A DNA stretch of 36,764 bases, taken from NCBI GenBank assembly GCA_027002405.1, contig JALWZT010000311.1, positions 1 through 36,764 of the forward strand. The letters run 5' to 3'. Each line of letters begins with the position of its first letter. Positions within the stretch are counted from its first letter, which is position 1. This document shows positions 25,478 through 32,876 of the stretch, piece by piece. The notes under the pieces were generated by a model. It was not told the DNA's origin, searched no databases, and saw nothing but the letters and a program-made list of their open reading frames with translations. The DNA comes from Anaerolineae bacterium. GTDB lineage: Bacteria; Chloroflexota; Anaerolineae; J102. Position numbers and translations under genes: made by a program.

Positions 25478-25860
25478 GGCAAACCCGAATTTGGCTGAAT
25501 AGACGGCATTACCAAACATTAGCCTGGATGATTACCGGTCTGTTGGCGAGCAAAGCGGTCAGTTTGACCGAATGGGCTGATTATACGCACAGTCGGGCGC
25601 AATATACCCAAAGCACGGTGCGCCGCTTTGCTCGCTGGCTGTAGAATAAATGGATTCAGGTGCATGAACTGGATACTCCTATCATTCGCGAGGCCATCGC
25701 CGGATGGAGTATGTTTGTCAAACGAAAAGTGATCCAAAGGTACGTCCCAGAAAGTTGGCGACGCAGGCGACCTTGGGGAGTGGCGACAGAGTTTGGGGCA
25801 AAATGAAACGTTTAGCGCTACCTCCCGGATATCTTGCCAAAAATTGGGGCACACCCGTGA
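25478..25860 (+). pseudogene. IS4-like transposase N-terminal remnant
   Basis: The frame GQTRIWLNRRHYQTLAWMITGLLASKAVSLTEWADYTHSRAQYTQSTVRRFARWL, then a stop, then NKWIQVHELDTPIIREAIAGW, is the N-terminus of a DDE transposase of the IS4-like type. It breaks off after about 100 residues. GGGGCAAACCCG (25477-25488) and GGGGCACACCCG (about 25845-25856) flank the remnant. The following 180 bases up to 26044 hold no gene. Confidence 0.5.
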
Positions 25861-26044
25861 TCCAATAGAGGAAAAAGCAATGAGCGAAAATTGATCTTCG
25901 TCACAATTTTATATGGAGGAGCACAGTATCAGAACAATATCACAGCGCGTCGCCACAGAAAGGCGGCGTCGTTCAGGGCAATTCCTTTGCAGCTATATCT
26001 TTTCTGACAATGTTCTACACCAGCCGCTGAAGTTTGAGAACGCT

Positions 26045-26308
26045 TCACTTCCGCTGGAAAATTCTGGCCAGCACAGCCTGTAAGAACAGCCCGACATGCA
26101 TCGCAGCGTTCTGCTGGCCTGCGTGCGGCGCGGGCTCAGGAGCCTGAGGCTGGCCTAGATGCCCTTGTTGCGTGGCCTCCTGTTGCGCCCGCAGAGCCTG
26201 ATTCATCGCCTGATTCATCGATTGATTTTGCGCGTGTTGCATGGCGTGCTGGTGCATCTGGTTGAGGTGCATGGCATGGTGATGGTGATAATGAAAATGG
26301 TGGTTCAT
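26045..26308 (-). CDS. His/Gln/Met-rich small protein, 87 aa
   Basis: The start is taken at 26308 because CGGAGG stands 6-7 bases upstream; the track start at 26347 overlaps the upstream gene. The protein begins MNHHFHYHHHHAMHLNQMHQHAMQHA, continues with MNQAMNQAL and a Gln/Pro-rich linker, and ends hydrophobic/basic (VGLFLQAVLARIFQRK). The N-terminal His/Met cluster could bind metal. No family is recognised. It is directly downstream of the initiator gene (35-base gap), so co-transcription is likely. Confidence 0.55.
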   Translation of the reverse strand: MNHHFHYHHHHAMHLNQMHQHAMQHAQNQSMNQAMNQALRAQQEATQQGHLGQPQAPEPAPHAGQQNAAMHVGLFLQAVLARIFQRK

Positions 26309-26343
26309 GGGAATACCTCCGTGAAAGGGTGAGGGATGGGTAA

Positions 26344-27879
26344 TCATTGGGCGAACATGGCCATTTCTGTCGGCCCGAGGAAGAGCACGGACAAAGGCTC
26401 ATCGAAGGCCTGGATCACGGCCCGCTCCAGGGGAATTTGCATTCGTTTACGCCAGATATCGGCGCTGGCGTCGTCGGGCATGAGCACGGTGAGCCGGTGG
26501 TCCTTCAGGCCCAGCACTCTGGCCCGCTCCAGCGCCCGCAGCGCGGGATTACCGAACAGTCGTATCCGCAACTCCTCGCGCAGCTTGTTCCAGACTGCGT
26601 GCGCCTCGGTGTGCTCGAACGCGGGCTGCGGCGCTTGTGGGACGGGCTGAATGACCGGGGCCGGGTCCAGAATTTCGTCCACGGGCTCATCGCCGTGGAT
26701 GATCAGCGTCGGGACATACTCATACGCCTTCTCGGCCTCTTCCTGCCGGCGCTGCTGGTTCCAGTCGCGGGAGGCGGGCAGGTCTTCCAGCACCTGGCTG
26801 AGATGGGGGCGTCCGGCATTGAGCTTGTTGCTGCCAATGGGATGCCCTTCCCGCCAGTAACGCTCAAAATCGCGCACGTCCTCGGGCGTGAAGCCGTAAT
26901 CCAGCAGCTTCTGCGCCGCGATCTGGAACTGCTCCCGTTTCTGCGGGCGCAGAAAGGCCAGATTCTTGCCGGTGACCTGGGCCAGGGCGTCGAGCATGGC
27001 GGTCAGCGCATCATCTTCCTCCGAAGTTGGAGTATCAAGTTCTGGTTCTTTTGCTTCCGGCTCGGGCTCCTGTTTCGGTGGAGCCTGTTTTTCCAGAGCA
27101 AGAAAACCAAAATGAGAATCCTTTTTTGTGATGTGAGGAGGAGAAGAGTTCGGGACAGTGACCCGCGTCGCGCGCGACGCTAGGTTCTCCTTCTCCTTCA
27201 TCTGTGTTTCCTTCTTTTGTGTTTCCTTATGTGTGTTTCCTTCGGGTGAACTGATTACACCACCCTGGTGTACTGAGTTCACCACCCCTGGTGTACTGAG
27301 TTCACCACCCTGGTCACCTGATTGCACTGGTAACCTCATTTCACCAGTGAAATCGGGCTCGGAGGGGTGTATTTCTTGCACTGGTGTCATGGTTACACCA
27401 GTCCGCGCCTCTGGTGACTGGTGCAACTGCTGCACTGGTGTACTCATTTCACCAGTCGAGGCGGCCAGGGGCAGGGTGATGGGCTCAGGCTCGGCCTCGG
27501 CGCCCTGTTCATCGGGTGGGGGCGATACGGCCAGGGCTGCAGGCTGGGGCGCCCGGTCGCGGATGTTGACGAGCTGATAGATATTGCTGCTGCGCCGACG
27601 GCCATTGCGGTGCTGGACCACCAACAGGCCCAGGTCTTGCAGCTTTTTGATGTAGATGATGGCGGTCTTGCGGCTGATGGCCAGGTCGTTGGCGATGGTG
27701 CTGTAGGAGGGGAAGGAAACGCCATTGGGATCGGCGCGGCGGGCCAGGTAGGCGTAGACGGCGATGCCTGTGGTTCCGAGGACGCGACCATAGCGGTCGA
27801 TGATGTCGTCATCCATCCAGAACCAGCCGGGACGGCGGGCGTCGGTGAGGATGTCGGTAGAGGGTTGTTGGGAGGTCAT
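26344..27879 (-). CDS. replication initiator-like protein: N-terminal HTH, C-terminal DnaA domain I-like, 511 aa
   Basis: Residues about 15-110 form a winged HTH of the HTH_36 type found in plasmid and phage initiators: GWFWMDDDIIDRYGRVLGTTGIAVYAYLARRADPNGVSFPSYSTIANDLAISRKTAIIYIKKLQDLGLL. The middle (about 130-215) contains repeated peptides such as TGEMSTPVQ, TGVTMTPVQ and ELSTPGVVNSVHQGG, encoded by iteron-like DNA. The C-terminal about 80 residues (AHAVWNKLREELRIRLFGNPALRALERARVLGLKDHRLTVLMPDDASADIWRKRMQIPLERAVIQAFDEPLSVLFLG) follow the helix-strand pattern of DnaA domain I, which recruits DnaB or binds DnaA regulators. So the protein probably binds the origin and loads the helicase. CAGGAG precedes the ATG. 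It sits with parM/parR-like genes, a typical replicon backbone. The nuclease at 1600 could act in the same replicon. Confidence 0.65.
   Translation of the reverse strand: MTSQQPSTDILTDARRPGWFWMDDDIIDRYGRVLGTTGIAVYAYLARRADPNGVSFPSYSTIANDLAISRKTAIIYIKKLQDLGLLVVQHRNGRRRSSNIYQLVNIRDRAPQPAALAVSPPPDEQGAEAEPEPITLPLAASTGEMSTPVQQLHQSPEARTGVTMTPVQEIHPSEPDFTGEMRLPVQSGDQGGELSTPGVVNSVHQGGVISSPEGNTHKETQKKETQMKEKENLASRATRVTVPNSSPPHITKKDSHFGFLALEKQAPPKQEPEPEAKEPELDTPTSEEDDALTAMLDALAQVTGKNLAFLRPQKREQFQIAAQKLLDYGFTPEDVRDFERYWREGHPIGSNKLNAGRPHLSQVLEDLPASRDWNQQRRQEEAEKAYEYVPTLIIHGDEPVDEILDPAPVIQPVPQAPQPAFEHTEAHAVWNKLREELRIRLFGNPALRALERARVLGLKDHRLTVLMPDDASADIWRKRMQIPLERAVIQAFDEPLSVLFLGPTEMAMFAQ
27245..27455. repeat. 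six iteron-like repeats inside the initiator gene
   Basis: Copies of a roughly 21-23 bp unit with consensus CTGGTGTACTSATTTCACCAG lie at 27245-27261 (partial), 27265-27286, 27288-27309, 27327-27347, 27381-27401 and 27435-27455. Each has CTGGTG...CACCAG-type ends. The two adjacent copies, CTGGTGTACTGAGTTCACCACCC twice, are 23 bases apart and therefore read in different frames (GGELSTP and GVVNSVHQ). Conservation is thus at the DNA level, as for replication iterons. Confidence 0.65.
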
Positions 27880-27935
27880 GATGCATCTCCTGTTGGGAAT
27901 GGCGAAAATGGGTGAATTTGACAGAGGTCAGGAGA

Positions 27936-28022
27936 TGCGCTACCATATATTTGCTCTGGATCATGGGGTGACGCTGCACCGCAATCCAAAGCGGGAAAGG
28001 GCAAACTTTTTATGGTAGCGCA
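27936..28022. promoter_or_regulatory. 12-bp perfect inverted repeat flanking the initiator upstream region
   Basis: TGCGCTACCATA (27936-27947) and TATGGTAGCGCA (28011-28022) are exact inverted copies 63 bases apart, located just upstream of the initiator start. They may be operator or origin elements of the replicon. Confidence 0.5.
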
Positions 28023-28029
28023 CTCCACG

Positions 28030-28065
28030 AAGACCGCTGGTGACAGGCAGCGGTCTTCACTTTTT
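28030..28065 (+). terminator. perfect 10-bp hairpin followed by T5
   Basis: AAGACCGCTG (28030-28039) and CAGCGGTCTT (28048-28057) form a perfect stem with an 8-nt loop; CACTTTTTAT follows on the + strand. On the - strand the hairpin lies right after the stop of the next gene but lacks a T run. It may end - strand transcripts or form part of the origin. Confidence 0.45.
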
Positions 28066-28441
28066 ATGGGGCGGCATCGAGAAAGAAGCGACGAAGCTGG
28101 GGAGTGGGAGCGCCGAAGTTGAGCAGCAGCCCGATGGGCCAGTCTTCCCTGTCCATGAGGCGCTGAAACCGTTGCTCCTCCTGGCGGGTGATCCAGCGCT
28201 GCATGAGGATGCGGACGGGAATGCGCTCCGCCACCAGCAGGTGGATGAGGGGATGGTCCGCCAGGCGGACAGCCTGCACGCCTCGCTCGGGCAACATGTC
28301 CACGAAGGCGATGGCGAAATGCTCGGGGCGGCTGCTGAGTCGTTTGTGGCGGGTGAAGAAAAGATGGAAGTAGAGGGCCAGGGTTTTGTTGGCGGCCACG
28401 TGTAAGGCCTTATCTGTTTGGGGGGAAGTCGTGACAGTCAT
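28064..28441 (-). CDS. hypothetical protein, 125 aa
   Basis: Not firmly recognised. The C-terminal part, PVRILMQRWITRQEEQRFQRLM...WPIGLLLNFGAPTPQLRRFF, resembles the end of small GxxExxY-type proteins (GLLINFG...KR), but the diagnostic N-terminal motif is missing, so the link is weak. The middle has YFHLFFTRHKRLSSRPEHFAIAFVDMLPERGV. No signal or membrane segment. It follows the parR-like gene by 8 bases and should belong to the same transcript. Confidence 0.5.
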   Translation of the reverse strand: MTVTTSPQTDKALHVAANKTLALYFHLFFTRHKRLSSRPEHFAIAFVDMLPERGVQAVRLADHPLIHLLVAERIPVRILMQRWITRQEEQRFQRLMDREDWPIGLLLNFGAPTPQLRRFFLDAAP

Positions 28442-28449
28442 GAGATTCC

Positions 28450-28770
28450 TCAGAGCATGAGCTGATCGCCGAGCTGATCCAGCAGGGCGTCGGTTTCGTC
28501 TGTGTCATCAGGGGTTGAAGCCGGGGTGATGGTGACGCCGCTGGCCAGGGCCTGCTGTATGGCGCTTTCTACGACAGCCCGGATATCGGCCAACAGCATC
28601 TCAGCATCGAAGATAGGCTCGGGCTGCTGGCCCAACCCCCGGCGCAGGGCCTCCTTGATGGCCCGGCCCTTCTGCCCGAAGGACAGATCATCGAGGCTGG
28701 CCAGCCAGCGGATGAGGTCCGCATCCCGGTCGGGATGCAGGCGCAGAGTGAGTTTCCTGTGCTTTGTCAT
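28450..28770 (-). CDS. ParR-like ribbon-helix-helix protein, 106 aa
   Basis: The N-terminus MTKHRKLTLRLHPDRDADLIRWLASLDDLSFGQKGRAIKEALRRGL has the beta-strand/helix/helix pattern of ribbon-helix-helix DNA-binding proteins (KLTLRL as the DNA-contacting strand). The C-terminus is acidic (DDTDETDALLDQLGDQLML). Together with the actin-like gene directly upstream this fits the ParR adaptor of a type II partition system, which binds parC and caps ParM filaments; the acidic tail would be the filament-binding part. The start at 28770 overlaps the stop of the bridging mini-ORF, and no strong ribosome binding site is present, which fits coupled translation. Confidence 0.6.
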   Translation of the reverse strand: MTKHRKLTLRLHPDRDADLIRWLASLDDLSFGQKGRAIKEALRRGLGQQPEPIFDAEMLLADIRAVVESAIQQALASGVTITPASTPDDTDETDALLDQLGDQLML

Positions 28771-28808
28771 GAGAATTCGCGTGTGAAAGTGCTGGCATCT
28801 GGCGTCAT
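28767..28808 (-). CDS. 13-codon ORF bridging parM and parR
   Basis: ATG at 28806-28808 overlaps the parM stop (ATGA) and its own TGA overlaps the parR start (ATGA), giving MTPDASTFTREFS. It fills the whole 34-base gap between the two genes. Its likely role is to carry ribosomes from parM to parR rather than to make a useful peptide. Confidence 0.45.
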   Translation of the reverse strand: MTPDASTFTREFS

Positions 28809-29869
28809 GTGCTGGCGAGTGCTGGCGCTTTGAAGACCCGGCGGGCGTAGCGGGCCAGACCCGCGGCGTTGGCAGTGAGGGGATCGGGCAGGATGACGCC
28901 GTGGGGATAGGCGCGGAGCAAGGCTTTTCGAAGCGCCTGGCTGCCGCCGCCGGTGAAGAGCAGGTGGGCGAACTGGCGCCCGTCGCCCCAATGGCGTTCG
29001 AGGTAGGCCAGGGCCGAAGCCGCGGTGGCGTCCAGGGCTTGGGCCGCCAACGATCGGACGGAAACGGCCTGACCAGCGACATAAACGGTCGGCGATTTCG
29101 TCCGCAGCAAGGCGTCGACCTGGGGCAGGGCCAGCGTCACGCCATGCGCCCGCCGCACCAGGTCGGCCAGGGCCTCTGCGGCCCGGCGCATGCCCAGGGT
29201 CTCGCCGCCGGTGTAACGAGCGACCACCTGGCCGCCCTCCACCGCGAAGAGGTCCAGGGTGTTGAAGCCGATGTCGCACACGCCCACGGGCGCTTTCAGA
29301 TCATCAGGAGAGCGTCGCCAGCGGCCCGCGTCATCCAGACCCCAGGCGAAGAACGCGCCCACGGGTTGGGCCAACGCCCGCACCTGATGCACGGTCACCC
29401 GGCAATGAGCATCATCCATAACGAATTCATGCTCGCCCACCAGCCACCTGCGCAGGCCCTTGAGCGTAGCTGTGGCCAGCTCGCGGTCGGCCATGACCTC
29501 CACAGGCAGGCCGAGGATGAGACTGGCGTCGTGCTCACCCGGGCCGAGCTGTTGGGCTAACACGCCGTAGGTCAACGCCCGCAGTTCGGGACCCTCGGCC
29601 AGGCGCTGGAAATCAAGTCGCTGTAATGGGCGGGCGTAGCGGGCCACGTGAGGGCCGACCAGGTAGCGGGCGCCGTTCCATGAGACCGCGTGGGGTGTGT
29701 GCCCGTTGCGGCGCTTGCCCAAGCCGCCCAGGGAGAGCAGGCCGATGTCGGTGTCGCCGATGCCCACCACCGCGGGCAGGTAGGCGGTTTGCAGGCCCGA
29801 TCCGGTGACTTCCGCCAGCTTGAAGCCGCCGAAGCCGGGATCGAGGCCAAGAATGCGATGATGTGTCAT
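28805..29869 (-). CDS. parM: ParM/StbA-type actin-like segregation protein, 354 aa
   Basis: The actin/Hsp70 ATPase signatures occur in order: phosphate 1 LGLDPGFGGFKLAEV (about 6-20), phosphate 2 APVGVCDIGFNTLDLFAVEGG (about 196-216) and the adenosine motif LLFTGGGSQALRKAL (about 308-322). Length and the DPGFGGFK form suit plasmid ParM/Alp proteins rather than MreB or FtsA. Such proteins polymerise with ATP to push plasmid copies apart. A ParR-like gene follows. The ATG has AGGAG upstream (CAGGAGATCCTT). Three GTGCTGGC copies lie around the 3' end (about 28789-28827) and could be partner binding sites, though this is speculative. Confidence 0.75.
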   Translation of the reverse strand: MTHHRILGLDPGFGGFKLAEVTGSGLQTAYLPAVVGIGDTDIGLLSLGGLGKRRNGHTPHAVSWNGARYLVGPHVARYARPLQRLDFQRLAEGPELRALTYGVLAQQLGPGEHDASLILGLPVEVMADRELATATLKGLRRWLVGEHEFVMDDAHCRVTVHQVRALAQPVGAFFAWGLDDAGRWRRSPDDLKAPVGVCDIGFNTLDLFAVEGGQVVARYTGGETLGMRRAAEALADLVRRAHGVTLALPQVDALLRTKSPTVYVAGQAVSVRSLAAQALDATAASALAYLERHWGDGRQFAHLLFTGGGSQALRKALLRAYPHGVILPDPLTANAAGLARYARRVFKAPALAST

Positions 29870-29903
29870 AAGGATCTCCTGTGAGTGCTAGCGAAAAATG
29901 AAG

Positions 29904-29932
29904 TTGTACGACATTGAAAGCGGTGCTATAAT
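29904..29932 (+). promoter_or_regulatory. promoter of the PIN/RHH pair
   Basis: TTGTAC (29904-29909), a 17-base spacer and TATAAT (29927-29932). The expected transcription start at about 29939 is only about 3 bases before the ATG at 29942, so the mRNA would be leaderless. Confidence 0.6.
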
Positions 29933-29941
29933 AGTGTCATC

Positions 29942-30385
29942 ATGGATTGGCAATCGTTGAAGATCGTCGTCGATACCAATGTGCTCTTCGAAGGCCTGAC
30001 CAAAAAGGGCCTGGCCAGCAGTCTCATCATCGAAGCCTGGCTCGCCGGAGCGTTGCAGGTCGCCGTGTGCGAGGCGTTGGCTCTGGAGTATGTCGACGTC
30101 CTCAGCCGAAAACTGTCGCCACAACGCTGGCGCACCATCGAGCCGGTGCTCAGGGCCTTGCTGGAGCGGGCGCAGTTCGTGCCCATCTACTATTCCTGGC
30201 GACCAAGCTCGCCCGATCCGGCCGACGAGCACGTGGTTGACTGCGTCCAGAACGCCAGCGCCTTGCTGATTACCTGGAATACGGCGGATTTCCGACAGGC
30301 GCGCCAATCCCTGCAATTGCGAATCCTGACGCCGCCAGAATTCATCGCCTGGTGGAGCGCCATGCAAACTCTGATCGAGGAATAA
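29942..30385 (+). CDS. PIN-domain ribonuclease (probable toxin), 147 aa
   Basis: IVVDTNVLFEGL at residues 8-19 holds the first PIN Asp and DPADEHVVDCV (about 96-106) the later acidic residues; CEALALEYVDVL supplies the middle Glu. LLITWNTADF and ILTPPEFI are typical C-terminal pieces (normally TxNxxDF). PIN toxins cleave RNA using Mg2+. The gene is followed after 4 bases by an RHH protein, so it is probably a toxin-antitoxin pair with the less common toxin-first order. No ribosome binding site is present upstream. Confidence 0.7.
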   Translation: MDWQSLKIVVDTNVLFEGLTKKGLASSLIIEAWLAGALQVAVCEALALEYVDVLSRKLSPQRWRTIEPVLRALLERAQFVPIYYSWRPSSPDPADEHVVDCVQNASALLITWNTADFRQARQSLQLRILTPPEFIAWWSAMQTLIEE

Positions 30386-30389
30386 CGAC

Positions 30390-30761
30390 ATGAGCAGACT
30401 GACCTTACGACTACCTGACTCGTTGCATCGGCAATTGAAGGCCGCCGCCAGAAAGGAAAATGTCTCGCTGAACCAGTTCATCGTGTATGCGCTGACGCGG
30501 CAGATGTCATCCTATGAGATCGAAGAGACGCCTGCGGAAGAGGTCCGGCGACAGGAAGAAAACTTCTTCTGGCTCTTGGAGCAACTTCGGGAAGGGACTC
30601 CGGAGGAAATCCGGCGCGCCCTGGACGCCCGAGAGCCTGCTGAGCCGGAGGAAGTCATGGCCTGGCCTCAGGTGCAGCAGCTTCGGCAGCGCGTCCGCTC
30701 GAAGTTGACGGAGGAAACGCTGTCCGAATCGAGCCCGGAGCCTGAGGCTGTGCGCGGCTAG
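30390..30761 (+). CDS. ribbon-helix-helix antitoxin-like protein, 123 aa
   Basis: RLTLRLPDSLHRQLKAAARKENVSLNQFIVYALTRQM (residues 3-40) is a standard ribbon-helix-helix domain of the Arc/HicB type that binds operator DNA as a dimer. The rest (EETPAEEVRRQEENFFWLLEQLREGTPEEIRRAL...) is acidic and helical, suited to wrap and inhibit the PIN toxin encoded 4 bases upstream. The C-terminal stretch is Glu/Pro-rich and likely disordered. Confidence 0.65.
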   Translation: MSRLTLRLPDSLHRQLKAAARKENVSLNQFIVYALTRQMSSYEIEETPAEEVRRQEENFFWLLEQLREGTPEEIRRALDAREPAEPEEVMAWPQVQQLRQRVRSKLTEETLSESSPEPEAVRG

Positions 30762-30783
30762 GAGAGACTCCTGTCGAAGAAAT

Positions 30784-31005
30784 TTACTTGCCGTTGGATG
30801 GCGTCGGTTCGGTGTCATGGCTCTGCAGGAAGCGGAGGAAGTCATCCGGGCGGATGCGGGTGACGTTGCCGATCTTGTAGGCGCCGAGCTGGCCTCGCTG
30901 CACCCATCGCATGACCGTGCGCCGGGAGACGTTCATCCATTGGGCGATATCCTCCGGTTTCAGGAGTTGATCCGCCTCGAACTGCGGGTATTTCGTGTGT
31001 GACAT
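30784..31005 (-). CDS. excisionase-type HTH DNA-binding protein, 73 aa
   Basis: The start at 31005 follows AAGGAGG. LLKPEDIAQWMNVSRRTVMRWVQRGQLGAYKIGNVTRIRPDDFLRFLQSHD is a MerR/excisionase-like HTH_17 domain covering almost the entire protein. Next to two serine recombinases it could act as a recombination directionality factor, or it may simply repress them. The - strand recombinase upstream is separated from it by a terminator hairpin. Confidence 0.7.
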   Translation of the reverse strand: MSHTKYPQFEADQLLKPEDIAQWMNVSRRTVMRWVQRGQLGAYKIGNVTRIRPDDFLRFLQSHDTEPTPSNGK

Positions 31006-31040
31006 GGTCAAACCTCCTTGGAAGTGACGAAAAAAGGGCA

Positions 31041-31079
31041 ACAAAAAAGGGCATGCAATTCATAGAGAATTACATGCCC
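31041..31079 (-). terminator. intrinsic terminator after the first recombinase gene
   Basis: GGGCATGCAATTC (31049-31061) and GAATTACATGCCC (31067-31079) form a 13-bp stem with one mismatch and a 5-nt loop. On the - strand it is followed by TTTTTTG. It lies 43 bases beyond the recombinase stop. Confidence 0.7.
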
Positions 31080-31121
31080 AAAATAAGGGATTTGGGTTTT
31101 GAATTTATAGGTTTGGGTTAC

Positions 31122-32675
31122 TCATGGCGGTAGGCGAGCCCCGTCGCTCCCGTAGCAGCAATACTCAAAGAGGGCGTAGAAGCTTTTTACAGGCTGAACG
31201 CCCTCGATTTTTTTGCCCTTGACATGCACTGTTGCAAAGAAACGCTGCAACAGTTTTTTCTTTTGTAAATCGTCAGCGTTGTCCCACAAGTCGGGGAAGT
31301 CCAGGACAAGCTGAACCATCTCCAACATATCACGCTTTTTGCCCGCTGTCAACAGCGCCATCTCCCGACGATAGTCGGTTTCTTCGCGGTCGAACTGATC
31401 GCGGTCGATCTTGCCGGAGACATACAGCTCCACCAGGCGGTCGTAGCGGGCCTTGAGGGCCGCGGCCCGCTCTTCGGTGGCCAGCAGGTCCTCGTCGGGG
31501 AAGGCATGGGCCAGCACATCCTCCCGCCAGCCCTCGCCCTGGGGCATGGAGAGGATCAGATTCGCCACCTGCGCCTCGATATCATCGGCGGGGACCATGG
31601 GCTGAGTGCAGGCGGTCTTCTTCTGCAGGCGGTTGACGCAGGCGTAGTAGCGGGCGCCGTTGCTGCCGGCCTGGCCCCGCATGCGGCCCCCGCATTCGTC
31701 GCAGCGCAGGATGCCGGTGAGGGGGAAGACGCGGGTGGGCTTGCTACCGTTCTTGCGGCGGCGGGGATTGTTCCCCCGCAGCTTGCGCATCGCTTGCACC
31801 TTCTCGAAGAGCGCCAGGTCGATGATGGGCGGATGGTTGCCCGGCATCTCCTCCCCCTTGTAGGTGACGACGCCGGTATAGAACTTGCGCTGCAAAATGC
31901 TGCGCACCGTGTCCTTGCCGTAGGGACCAGGAGGATACTTGCTGCCATGCCCGCGGCCGCGGGTGCGGAAGGTCACCGTGCCGCCGTCGGGCAGCTCATA
32001 CTCGTAATGGTTCAGCGCGTCCGCGATGTCCGCATCGGAATACTCGCCCGTGGCGTACCATTCGAACATCTTGGCGATGGCCACGCTGTCGATGGGATGC
32101 AGCACCAGGTTCTGGCCGTCGCCCACATTCTCCCGGCCCACGTAGGGGCAGTAGCCGGGGCCGTTGGGGTCGGTGCAATTGGCGCAGAGCCCCTGGCAGT
32201 AGCCGGTGGGGACGGAGCCGTTCCACAAGCCCTTGCGCACCCGCTGGCGCTTGCCCTTCTGGGTCTCCTCCTTGAGGATGTCCAGGAAGATCTCGGCGAT
32301 GGTGGCCAGGATGACCAGGGCCAGCTTGCCCCAGGCCGAAGTGAAGTCGATGTTCTCCCGCACCGAGAGGAAGGCCACGCCCGCGTCATTGAGCTGGCGC
32401 AGGGCGTTGAGGAAACCGGCCAGATCGCGGAAGAAGCGGTCCACCTTGTGCACGATGACCACGTCGAAAAGGCCCGCGTCCGCATCGCGTAGCAGGCGGG
32501 AGAGGCCGGGACGGTTGGAGAGGCTGCCGGAGAGGCCCTCGTCCCGATAGACCTGGACCAGGGGCCAGCCCCGGGCCTCGGCGTAGGTGCGGATATCCTG
32601 GAGCTGGGCCTCCAGGGAATGGCCCTCCTCGGCCTGACCGGTGGTGGACACGCGGATATAGGCGGCGGCGCGCAT
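31122..32675 (-). CDS. large serine recombinase A, 517 aa
   Basis: The resolvase catalytic domain begins MRAAAYIRVSTTGQAEEGHSLEAQ, with the nucleophilic Ser in RVST, followed by VYRDEGLSGS and VVIVHKVDRFFRDLAGFLNAL. The recombinase domain follows (GKRQRVRKGLWNGSVPTGY), interrupted by a Cys-rich insert CQGLCANCTDPNGPGYCP. Next come the zinc ribbon LTGILRCDECGGRMRGQ and a C-terminal coiled coil (LKARYDRLVELYVSGKIDRDQFDREETDYRREM). Such enzymes integrate or excise mobile elements between att sites. The start at 32675 follows AGGAG; the track start is 28 codons upstream. A separate promoter lies just upstream and a terminator just downstream, so it is transcribed alone. Confidence 0.85.
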   Translation of the reverse strand: MRAAAYIRVSTTGQAEEGHSLEAQLQDIRTYAEARGWPLVQVYRDEGLSGSLSNRPGLSRLLRDADAGLFDVVIVHKVDRFFRDLAGFLNALRQLNDAGVAFLSVRENIDFTSAWGKLALVILATIAEIFLDILKEETQKGKRQRVRKGLWNGSVPTGYCQGLCANCTDPNGPGYCPYVGRENVGDGQNLVLHPIDSVAIAKMFEWYATGEYSDADIADALNHYEYELPDGGTVTFRTRGRGHGSKYPPGPYGKDTVRSILQRKFYTGVVTYKGEEMPGNHPPIIDLALFEKVQAMRKLRGNNPRRRKNGSKPTRVFPLTGILRCDECGGRMRGQAGSNGARYYACVNRLQKKTACTQPMVPADDIEAQVANLILSMPQGEGWREDVLAHAFPDEDLLATEERAAALKARYDRLVELYVSGKIDRDQFDREETDYRREMALLTAGKKRDMLEMVQLVLDFPDLWDNADDLQKKKLLQRFFATVHVKGKKIEGVQPVKSFYALFEYCCYGSDGARLPP

Positions 32676-32730
32676 GATGGGACTCCTGTGGGTGAAAAAG
32701 AAAGGAAAGTGGGGACAACGTCTGACTTCT

Positions 32731-32759
32731 ATTATATTATAAAAGTGCGGAGAATTCAA
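32731..32759 (-). promoter_or_regulatory. promoter of recombinase A
   Basis: On the - strand TTGAAT (32759-32754), a 17-base spacer and TATAAT (32736-32731). The expected start lies about 50 bases before the ATG at 32675. Confidence 0.6.
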
Positions 32760-32876
32760 GGGTTTTGTTTGTAAATCTTTCGTAAAAGTTATGTCTTACT
32801 TGTCACAAAATAACCTATCTATCCAGAATATCCTAATAGTCTTCGTTGTCGAGAAGTATCGGATTTGTCCAACCTG

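Noticed and set aside
27245-27455. CRISPR-like array in the initiator gene
   Set aside because: The repeats have irregular spacing, are too short, palindromic and coding; they fit iterons, not CRISPR.
31506-32492. 328-aa + strand ORF over recombinase A
   Set aside because: Shadow of the serine recombinase; Val/Gly/Ala-rich with no motif.
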